From JAGXFP01 sp046484585 (GTDB lineage: Bacteria > Desulfobacterota > Desulfobulbia > Desulfobulbales > JAGXFP01), in contig JAWOIQ010000210.1 in assembly GCA_046484585.1 (NCBI GenBank), positions 19,013-83,012 on the forward strand: 64,000 nt of DNA, given 5' to 3'. The position numbers and the translations under genes are program-made. Below the pieces are notes generated by a model. The model had not been told where the DNA came from. It searched no databases and saw only the letters and a program-made list of their open reading frames with translations. Shown here piece after piece: positions 15,001 through 27,000 of the stretch. How positions within the stretch are numbered: the stretch's first letter is position 1; the number at the start of each line of letters is the position of its first letter.

Positions 15001-18000
15001 TCACGACTCCGGACTTCTCCGGCAGTGTTGAAGACGGGACGCTTGCTTCCCTGACCCTTGCGGGGGACTATTCAGGCGCTTCGCTTCGGGTGGCAAATTC
15101 CATTACCATCCGTATCCTGCTTTCCGGTCATGATTTTGACGGCGACGGTCTCTTAAATGAATTGGAGATCAACCTCGGTCTTGATCCGACTAAAATGGAT
15201 AGCGACGGCGATGGTATTGTCGACGGCGATGAGGACCAGGATGGCGACGGCCTGACCAATGTCGAGGAATTGGCCCTGGGTACCGCTTTGGATAACAGCG
15301 ATTCGGATGGCGACGGCCTCTCCGATTATGAGGAGGTCAAGCAATACCAGACCGATCCTTTGGCAGTTGATAGTGACAATGATGGTGTTGATGACGGTCT
15401 CGAGGTAAAGACCAACAATGATCCCAATAATGCAGGTGGGGATGTCGATCTCGCAGCCTGGGTAACCGGCGTTACTGTAGCCCCGGAAACGATCGAGGTG
15501 GCCTACTCACGAGTAAGTCCGCCCGTTGTCAATCTCCAGGTCACTGCCGACCTGACTGTGGACGGCGCAACCTATCAGATCGACGTAACCGAAGAGCGTT
15601 TCGGTACAACCTACAGCAGTGGTGATAGTGCTATTGTTCAACCTTTGACGGATGGAGCTTTCCAGGTTGTAAGTGATGGTGAAACGACTATTTCTGCGTC
15701 CTTGGCCGGTTTTGCTGCAAGTTCTCCTCTAAGCGTCTTACCGTCTCACGAAGAGGATATACCTGTCAGACTTGCTCCGACTAGTACACCGCAAAAACTC
15801 TACGCTTCTTCCGATACTGGCGGGGTGTGGCTTGAAGTGACAAATGCTGTGCCGTTTATCATCAAAAAAATCGCCGTGGATGGGATAAATATTCCCATAG
15901 TTAAGCAGGACGGAATTTTGGCTGATTACAGTGAGCTGCCTGTCTCGACCGATCCGGCATTGCCGGGTGTCGTGGCTCGGTTGCTAAGTCCCGCAAGCAG
16001 TTCGGAACTGGTGTCCGGGGATTTTCAGGGAAGTTATGAAGCATACTTGCCGGCGGATTTCAGTCTGGGGGCTGAAATAACAGTTGCAGAAATAAATGAA
16101 GCTGTGGATCTTCCCGCCTTGCTCTTAGTTTCATTTACCCAGGGTGTTCCGGCAGATATTCAGGGCATTATAAGTGTGACAATGGATACTCTGGGGACTT
16201 ATGAAAATACAGTTGTGGAAGTCCTGGTTCCGGTTGAACCGGATCCGCAAACTGTTGCCATTGTTGATCCGGCTATACCTGAAAGCCTCGATATGCAAGT
16301 TGGTGAGGCACTCGATATTCCACTCGTAGTTCAGGATCCTGGATTCAATAATGTTGAAGTTCAGTATTTGCTCGATGGGGAACCCTTGCAGCAGAAGGTT
16401 GTTCCACCCTATCCAGCCATTGGGTTGGGAGTGGAGAGAAAGGTGAATCCTAACGTTGTTGAGACATTCTATGATCCAAATCCCGCCACTGTCTTTAATA
16501 GTGAAACTTTAATCCCTGAATATAACAGCGGTCTCAATTTTAATAACTGGGGAGCCCTTGTTGAATGGTCCTTCCTGAGGTTTGAGATCGAGGAAGCCGG
16601 TTATTACAAGATTGGTTTCAACAATTCTCAGGTAGCGGTAAAAGTCTACGGGGTTATCGCATCGGGAGAGTTCGATTGGGGCCAGGTTCTATTAAATGAG
16701 ACTTATGGCTATTCCCATTCTCTTTTTCTGCCCGCCGGTAATTATGTAATTGCGGTTGCCCCCCGTTTTTCAACCTATGATTACCAGCATTGGCCCCCGA
16801 ACAATTTCCCTGAGCCTTTTATAGCATGGGGCGGTGTAATGGGTACCATGGGGGATCAGTCGATAACGATCCTAATCGATGCCGACCCTGCCGGCGGCAC
16901 TTCGGGTGGCGAAGCTTCCAGCAATATAGACCCTGTCCGGTTGGAACAGGCCCAGAAAATCTTTAAACGCTATCTGCCCAGGCGTAAGGTCGATTTGAAT
17001 CTTTCTTATCAGGAAATAAACCGGGTTTATATCTTACGTGATCGGGATATAGGTAGTCATACCTTAACCGTTAAAGTCCTTGAACATACCTTTGATGGCG
17101 TGCGGGAGTCGATAGCAAGAGACTATAACCTTAATGTGACCGAAGCTGCTTCCGCCCCTGCTTGCAGCTCCATTTCAGTGGAAACCGTAAAGCCGCAAGA
17201 GGGTGAGGTTCTGTATGTCCGGAATTCCGATAACCTTGCCACGGGCGATTTTACCAATTTCACCCCGGTAACGATTAAGGCCAGTTCTCCTTCGGGTATT
17301 GCATCCGTTGAGTGGAGCAATGCCCCGATCACCTATAATTTGCAGTTGCCAGAGACCTTTCCGGTTGGTTTGCCGATGCTCGAACTCGGTGAATATATCA
17401 CAGCGTCAGATGATCAATACAAAATTGATAAATCGATTGGAGGCGGTTCTGAGGTAAGAGCTGAATTTAAGAAGCCATTCGGCCTTCATGTCGATAGGCA
17501 AGGTACTTATCGGTTTACGGTTGACCACCAGAACAGCGATGTGACCAGCAAATTGATAATTTATAGTATAGCCGGCTGGACAAATGAAGTAGCGATGGTT
17601 GAAGGGGGCAACGTCTACGAAATAGATATAGCCGCAGGCGATTACTATCTATACGTCGCAACCGAATATGCGGGAGATGGATCATCATCGCTGGGTATCT
17701 CTAACAGGCTTCCCGTATATCAATCATTCGAGGCCGCAGTCGAAAGGGATTATAGTGATTATGCAAATTTTAAGATCATGTTGGAAGAAGTTTCGGTCTC
17801 TCCAGAGCAGTATTATCTGGAAGGAAGAAGTTCACACTTGGGATATAGATTAGATACAGTAGATAATGCCTATTTTACCTTGGCCAATCCTGCCGCTTAT
17901 CTCGCGATTCAGCGCACCGGCCTGACGGAACTGGAATTTACCGTCACCAGTAATTGCGGAGCGGTCAGCACCCATGTTGTTCCCATCGAGATCGTTCCTG

Positions 18001-21000
18001 ATCCCGCACCGCAAATCTCCATTCAGAACAGTAGTAGTTTTGAGAGGATGGCTCTTGGCGAGACGAAGACTTTGCAAGTTCTTATCGAGGATGCCGGGCG
18101 GGATGTGTCGAATATCGGCGCTTTCCTCTTGCCGAGAGATTGGGCTCCTGAGAACGAAAATTATGTGGGGCAGGAGATTCAGCAGGCGGGTATGCTTTTG
18201 TCCGGTTATGCTCTGGCCGATTTTGATATGGCACAATCCCTCGCCAAACCATGGTCACAGGAGCAAGATTCATTCAGCTTCCGGCTGCCGACCTATACCC
18301 CACCTGATGTCGCTTTTGGTGAGTATGATCTTCGTATTCTTGTAAGGGAGGAGAATGGAGATGTCTACTTATCTGAACCGCTTAAGACCAAGATAGGTCC
18401 CAGCAGTATGCCGCCGCACTTGTTTGTGGAGTCTTTGCCGGCGCATGTTCCTGCCGGTGAGGCTATTCCCGTTTCGTTCAATGCTTCAAAATTGGGCAGC
18501 ATAAATAATGTAACGGTAACTGCTACCGGCTCTGTGCCAGGGGGATTTTTCATTGAACAGATCTTTGGTGACGACGGTTATTCTCTTGAAGGTAAGATCC
18601 TGGTCCCTGTAGCTGAATATGCAATTGAGGGGGACAGTGTCAATATTACAGTAACCGCAGAAGACAGTAATGGAGTTAAGACATCCGCCGATTTTACAGT
18701 AACGGTTGGCTTCTGGGGGCAGGAAACTCTTGTGATCGACATCGATACCACGGCTGATAATTCTTTCAGCTTCAATAATGTTGTAGTCAGAAACGGAACC
18801 GTTCTAACCATCCTGGATCCAAGCATTAAATTGAACAGTATCGACATTGAGAGTGGTAGTGAAGTAGTGATTCCTGGGACGACCACTCATGAACAGTCAA
18901 TTGCGCCAAACTTTCCTTTTAATTTGCGTGGAACAGGCAAAGTGTATAGTTACTATTATAGAAGTTACTCTTGGAGTACCCCAACGTATAGTTATACCAC
19001 GGTTCCTAGTGGATATTTCACAATTCCGGAGACAGGGGAATATACAATCGAATTTACCAGTTACTTTGATGCGGAAATCTATCTTTACCGTGATGATGGC
19101 TCTCTCGATAGTTCTGATCTTATTCTTCATAATGATAATGCTTCCGGATCTCTGTTTCAGATAGAAATCGAACTGACTGCTGGAAACTATTTTCTTGCCG
19201 TAGGAGCATCTCAGGTCACGCTCAGTGAGATTATAAGCGGCAAAAGCTATAGTCCGGGACTGGAGGGCGGTAATTTCACATATGCCGTTTTTTCGGCAAG
19301 CACTTCGGCAAGCACTTCGGATTTTCCTTACGACACATCCACCTTTGAGCTTAAAGATCATTTGCGGATCGATCAAGGGGCAATATTGACCGTTGAACCA
19401 CCTCCGGCCTCATTCAATCGGAATGGAATGGATGCCGATGGTGGCGTTCATGGCGGTGATTCCGATAATTTTGAAGCTTATGGTGATTTCCGCAAGCCCC
19501 GGTTTCCCGGCGGATCGTCCGGGGTAAGAGAATATTTTGGCAGCACCAGTTGGAATTCGTGGCCTGGAGCTGCAGGCGGAGGTTCCTTGCATATTGCAGT
19601 ACCTGTTCTGAATTTGAACGGAACAATTGCCGCCGATGGCCGGAGTTTGAGCGCTGATGATACGTTCAGCTTTAACAATGGTGTCAGCTACCTTGGCGGA
19701 GGTGCCGGCGGCAGCATCCAGGTTGAGGCCAGTGTTATTGACGGCAGCGGCACAATTCGGGCAAACGGCGGTGATGTGTACAACTACTATCAAAGATCAG
19801 GGGCTGGGGGGCGTGTTGCAGTTTACTACGATACATATGATGGCGGTTCGATTTATGAAGGATTGACCCTTGAAGCAAAGGCCGGTACAGCGATGGCAGC
19901 ACATTATCGAAATGGTGCGGGAACAGTCTTTACGAAGCATGTGGCTCAACAGTATGGCGAGTTGCATATCGACAATGGCATGGATGCGGTCGGCAGTGGC
20001 ACTACTACTCTGCGGTCGATTGGCAAGCACATCATAGCAGATGTCCGTCCTACTGCGGTGGGAAACAGATACCGGATATCTATTGATGATCCAAACGGGT
20101 TTTGGGAAGAATACGAACCTGTCTTCTGGCAGCTTGGCGCCCGGGGGCTTTTCGTCAGTCTTGACGCCGAAAATATCGATGCGCCGTTGTATGAAGTCAT
20201 CGATAACGGCCGGGATTATCTTGTAGTCGAATCTACTGAAGATTTGACCGGTGTGGTCGGTAATACAATGCAGGGCGTAATTCGCCTTGACAAATTGGTA
20301 ACAACGGAAGGAGTTCGGCTCAAGACCCTGGATCGTATCCATGCCGATACTTATCAGATTTCTGATTACGCCAATGTGAGGGGGGTCGCGGACCTTGACA
20401 CGACCGAGTGGATAAATCTTAATGATTTCTCCTTGGCAGACGATTCGGTCCTCTATACCCAAAATATAGAAGCATCAAGTATGACCCTCACCAACGGTTC
20501 ATTGTACTCAATAGGTGAGATTGTTGTCTCCGGTGATGTGAATGTGACCGGGGTCGGGGGCAACAAGTTGATGGCAAAGAAGCTGACCGTTGATGGTGAT
20601 GTGGATATTGTGGACGCTTCTCTGGAATTAGGGATTGACGAGAAGTTCTCTGTGCAAGGCAATATGTCTATTCGCGGAGAAGCTGCCGATGGCTCTATTG
20701 TCACTGTTCCGGAAGCTGATATCAGCAGTAAATTTATTTATACGCTGGATTTGAATGTTGCCGGGCAGCTCAACATAACTGCTTATTCTAAGATTGACCT
20801 TAATGGCAAAGGCTATCCCGGAAGATATAAGGTCGGTTTTATCCCTTACTATGACGAAATTGCCGACCACCATATTGGTGATTTTACTGAGGTTAGTTTT
20901 GCCGGAGCGGGAAGCGGAAAAGAAAGCGGAGCAAGTTATGCCGGCGGCGGTTTGTTGCGGGTCAAGGCTGGAGATATGACGGTCGATGGTGTGGTTCAAG

Positions 21001-24000
21001 CCAATGGGGTGGGATATAGATATTCAGCAGCCGGCGGCGGTATCCATTTGGATGTCTCTTCACTGAGTGGTACAGGTCAGATTATGGCTAATGGCGGTTT
21101 GGCTAGTCATTATCTGGATAACTCTTCTGGTCCCGGCGGGAGCATTAGCGTCGTTTATGATAATATTTCCTTTAATCAGACCAACTTTCAAGCCCATAGT
21201 GGAGTAATCTATAATAGTACAACACGTAACCACGTTAGGGGGGCGGCTGGAACGGTTTATTTAAAAGAGAGAATGGCAGAAGGCGGTCATCTCATTGTGG
21301 ATGGTGACGTTGGTAATGGAATTCTCTCACCCTCGTTTAATACGGAACTTAGAAGTGTCGGTCAGCATCAAATTACCGAACTTCTGAGTCGTGGTAACGG
21401 AATCTGGCGGATTAATCTGGCGGAAAATCTACCGTTGACTGCTAACAGTAGTGATGGTCTAGGTTTAATTGGTCTTGTTGTCGATCTGAATGCTGCCGAT
21501 TATGAAGGTCCATTTTATACGATTACCAATAACGGAGATGATTGGCTGGAAATCGATACAGGAGGAACTTCCTTATCTGCCGGTTTTGTTGGACAGGAGC
21601 TAATCGGCGTTACCAACTTAAGTGGATTGACTCTTAAAAATGGCGCTAAACTCAAAACGCTGGATCGCTTAGTCATTTCCGATTTGAGCAAAGTTGAGGT
21701 TGATGGGAATACTGAGTTAGTCTTTGGTCAAATGGAAGGCTTGGAAGATGTGAGCTGGCCGCAAAACTATAAACTTATTGTCTTAGGAGACCAACAGGTC
21801 TCCTCGTTAGTAATTACAGATATGTCGTTGACTGTAGCTGGACAGCTTAGTGTTACGGAAGATTTTGAAATTTTTGGGACAAATTCGAATTTCAGTGCAG
21901 ATGAAGTTGTCGTCGGAGGCAGCTTCAACATTGACGGTTCAACCGCAACCGTTAACGATAGCCTCGATGTCGCAGGTAATTTGACGGTTGCAACAGATTC
22001 GATGCTTAACACGGATAAGATCGCTGTTGCCGGTAATTTCCTTATTGATAGTGCAACTGTGGTTTCCTCTGATATCAGAGTAACCGGTGAATCCGGCTAT
22101 TTGAAGGTGCTTGGTTCCGGTAAACTTACAGTTCCCGATCCTGAGGATGATAAAATCTATCCTCTCAATTTAGAAGTTACGGGAGAGTTGTATATCGATG
22201 CTAATGCCGCCATTGACCTTGATGGTAAAGGCTATCCTGAAGGTCATACAGTAGATTTCATTTCTAATACTAACACAGGCCAAGGAGGTAGTTATATAGG
22301 TCACGGTGGAGGGTATTCACAATCAGCTAGTGATTTAACTTATGGAGACTTCGCTGAGGCAAGTTTTGCCGGATCTGGGAATACGTATAGTTCTTCTAGT
22401 GTTATAAAATCTGGTGGTGGCTTGGTGCGAATTAAAACCAAAGAAATGGCCGTCTTTGGAGTGATTACAGCAAATGGTTTGAGTGATTATACATCCACAG
22501 GGGCAGGTGGCGGCATTCATTTAGAGGTTTCCTCTCTGTCAGGCAATGGAATGATAACAGCTAATGGCGGATATCCTAAATATGGTTGGTATAAATCCGA
22601 GGTGAAAACGGGATCTGGTGGGATTATCAGTGTCGTTTACGATAATATCTCTTTCGATCAGGCAAATATTCAAGCATATGGTGGAGGTTACACGAATTCA
22701 AATGATCCCCAGGCAGTTGGCGGGGCCGGTACCGTTTATTTAAAAGAAAGGGTGACGGATGGCGGCCATCTTGTTGTTGACGGCGGCTACGGGTTAAATA
22801 CTGAGCAATGGACTGAATTGAGAAGTATAGGCCAGCATAAGATTAGTGGCTTGACAGACCTCGGGGATGGAACTTGGCGGATTGATTTGGCGGATGACGG
22901 ACAGCTGCCGCTTGCCAATAGAATCGACGGTCTTGGCATGCGGGGCCTTGTTGTCGATCTGGATGCTGCCGATTACGAGGGGCCGTTCTATACGATCACC
23001 GATAGCGGCGATGATTGGCTGGTTATCGATACTGCCGGCGGGTCTTTACCTGATACCATTATTGGTAACGACCTGATCGGAGTTATCAATCTAAGCGGAT
23101 TGACCCTTGCAAACAGCGCTCGTCTCAAGACTTCGGATCGTTTGGTAATACCAGATCCCGGGAAAGTGGAGATTTCTGAAGGTACCAAGCTGGTATTCGG
23201 ACAGATGCCTGGCTGGGATAAAGTTCTTTGGCCTCAGAATTATGAACTTAATCTTACGGCTGATCAACATGTCGCTTTCTTGTCACTCATAGATGTCGCA
23301 TTGAATATTGACGGTCAGCTTGTTGTCGCAGGTGATTTAGAGGCGGTAGGGATAGGTGCGAATATCAGTGCGGATGGGATAAATGTTGGCGGCAGTTGCT
23401 TTATCGATGGTGCGACCATGAACGTTAATGGTTCTCTTAACGTTGTCGACGAACTTGCCTTGGCTGGTGCCGGTAGCATTCTTCGTGCCGATGAGATCGC
23501 TGTCGGCGGTAGCTTCCTTGTAGACGATGCGACAATTATTACCTCTGATATCAAGGTAACCGGCTACTTTGGTTCCCTGAAAGTGATGGGTGCAGGTAAG
23601 ATTACGGTCCCTGATCCGGAAGAAGACATTGTTTATCCGCTTCTTCTGGATGTAGCAGGGGAGGTTTATGTCGGGCCGGATGCCAGCATAGATCTTGACG
23701 GCAAGGGATATCCCGGAAGGCGTACGGTTAATTTTATCTCTACATATGGTAGTGCCGGCGGCAGTCATAGTGGCCCAGGAGGATATTATACTTACTATTC
23801 ATCTAGCTCCTTGGATAGCGACTCAAATTACGGTGATTTCACCGAGGCCCGCTTTGCCGGAGCTGGAAGCCAAAATTACAGTGGAGCCGCTGGCGGTGGT
23901 TTGGTACGGATTAAGGCTGGTTATCTGACTCTCGATGGTGTGATTCAAGCCAATGGAGCACCATTTTACTATTCAGCAGCCGGTGGTGGTATCCATCTGG

Positions 24001-27000
24001 ATGTCGGCTCTCTGACTGGTCTTGGTCAGATTATGGCTAATGGTGGTGTCAACTCGGCTTATTCTGGTTCTGGCGGAATCGTTAGTGTTGTTTACGACAA
24101 TATTTCCTTTGATCAGACTGCCATTCAAGCCTATAGCGGTACTCGCAACTCTTATTTAAATGTTTTTTCCCGACAAGGGGCGTCCGGCACTGTTTATTTG
24201 AAGGAGAGGAATGTGGAAGGCGGCCATCTTGTTGTTGATGGTGGTCTTGGTGGTGACACAGATAATTGGACGGAGTTGAGGAGTGTCGGTCAGCATCAAA
24301 TCAGCGGACTTACAGATCTCGGTGACGGGACCTGGCGGGTTGGCCTAGCCTTGGAAAGTCTGCCGCCGACTGTCAATAGGATTGACAATCTTGGCTTGCG
24401 GGGCCTTGTTGTTGATTTAAACGCTGCCGATGACGAAGGTCCATTCTACACCATCACCGATAGTGGCGATAATTGGCTGGTAATTGATACCGACGGCACG
24501 TTATTGCCCGATAGCCTCATTGGTAATAATCTGATCGGGGTTACCCATTTAAGCGGATTGACTCTTAAGAATGGCGCTCAACTCAAAACACTGGATCGTT
24601 TGGTGATTTCCGATCCGAATAAAGTGGAGATTGCTGAGTATACAAAACTAACCGTCGGGCAAATGGTGGGCTGGGAAGAAATGACCTGGCCTCAGAACTA
24701 TGAAATTAATCTGACCGGTGACCAAGAGGTTTCCTCTCTGGCAATTACTGATACGTCGGTGACCATTAACGGTCGGCTTGATGTTATCGGCGACTTTGCC
24801 GCGGGAGCAAATACTGTGATCAGCGCAAATGAGATCGTTGTTGGCGGTAATTGCCTTATTGATGGTGCGACCGTTATTACTACTGATATCAAGTTAACCG
24901 GGGAGCTTGGAAACCTGGAAGTAATAGGCACAGGTAAAATTACAGTCCCCGATCCTGAAGAAACTATACTGTATCCGCTTAATTTGGAGGTCGGCGGAGA
25001 GTTGTATGTTGGACCGGATGCCAGCATAGATCTTAATGGCAAAGGGTATCCGAAGGGGAAAACAGTTGGTTTTCAGTCTCATTCTACTGCTGGCAGTCAT
25101 GGGGGGATTGGTAGTTATGGTTCAGATGGTCGAACTTATGGAAATTATGAGGATGCCGGATTTGCGGGTGCTGGAGGGTATAATTATTCCAATTCACACA
25201 ATTATAACGGCGGTGGGTTAGTTCGGATCAAGGCTGGAGACCTGACTGTCGATGGTGCAATCCAGGCTAACGGGGCTTATCTGAATTATTACAGTTCAGG
25301 AGCTGGCGGTGGTATCCATCTGGATATCGGGTCTCTCTCGGGAGTTGGTCAGATTCTGGCCAATGGTGGTACTGCAAGAGGCTCCACTGGTTCTGGTGGG
25401 CGTATAAGCATAGTCTATGATGAGCTGGTGTTTGATTTAACAAATATCCAGGCAACAGGTGGTAGACGAACCTACTACGACCCCGGTGATATTCGGGGCC
25501 AGGGTGCAGCCGGGACGGTTTATCTCAAGGAGCGACGCGCAGACACCGGGCATCTGGTTGTTGATAACGGCACCGCAGGGCAAACAGATCAGTGGACTCC
25601 TCTTCGGAGTATCGGTCAACAGGAAATTATCGCGATTGAACAGCTTGTCGATGGCACCTGGCGGATTGAGGTTGACGGTACTCCTTGGCTATCAGTCCAT
25701 GATTCCCTTGATCAACTCGGATTAATCGGCTTGAGCGTCGATTTGGATTCTTCTGATGAAATAGGTCCATTTTATCCGGTTATTGATAACGGTGATAACT
25801 GGTTGTTGATCGAAACGGCAGGTGATGTATTAACAGGTCTTGTTGGTAATGATTTGATCGGGGTCACCGAGCTTTCGGCTTTATCTGTAAACAACGGTGC
25901 GCGCCTGAAGACTTCTGACCGTCTGGTAATCAGCAATCTTGACAATCTGAATCTTGATGGCGCTTCCGGAATTGGTTTTGGACAATTTCAGGGATTGGAG
26001 ACTTACCCCTGGCCCAGGGGCATATCATTTATCATAGATGCGGATCAGCAAGTCCAGTCTTTAAATATTGTAGATGGTTCAAATATCGTTTTTAACCGTT
26101 CCTTAACGGTAGCTGGTAATTTGACGGTGAGCGGTACGGCCTCATTAACTGCCAGTCCTCTTATTGTAGCAGGCAATATGATAGTGAGCGGTACAACCGA
26201 CCTAACTGCCACATCTGTCACTGTGGGAGGAGATCTTGATGTGACGGCTGCCAATTTGGAGCTTGGGGTTTTAGGGCCGATTACTGTCAATGGAAATGTG
26301 TTTGTTACGGGTGATACGACCGGTGGTTCAGTTATTACAGTTCCGCCTGCGGAAGAGAACACTGAACGGCTCTATAGCCTTGATTTTGATGTGGCAAATC
26401 AATTTTTTATAGATTCCGCCTCTATGATTGATCTGGATGGCAAAGGTTATCCAGGAAAAACCACGGTCGGTTTTACTCCTTATTGGACAAAGGCCGGTGG
26501 CAGTCATGGTGGCTCTGGAGGAATTGATTCTAGCTATTCATATTCATCAGATGATTATAGTTACGGTGATTTCACCGAGGCCCGCTTTGCTGGAGCTGGA
26601 AGTGGATATTCTAGTTATGATGGCGGCGGTTTCGTTCGGGTCAAGGCTGTTGATCTGGCCGTCGACGGTGTGATTCAAGCTAATGGAGCAGGGTACGATC
26701 ATTCTGGGGCTGGTGGTGGCATTCATCTCGATGTCAACTCTCTGACGGGTGCCGGCCAGATTATGGCTAACGGCGGCAGCAGCTATAGGGATTATACAGG
26801 TTCTGGAGGAAGGATCAGTGTTGTTTACGATAACTTGTCTTTTGATGAAGCCAACCTGCAAGCATCCGGGGGTATACGAGATCGTAATCCGACATTGTAT
26901 GCAAATCAGGGTGCGGCCGGCACCGTCTATCTGAAAAATAATACTTTTGGTACGGATCGGTTGATTGTTGATAATGGGACTGCCGGGACGACTGACCGTT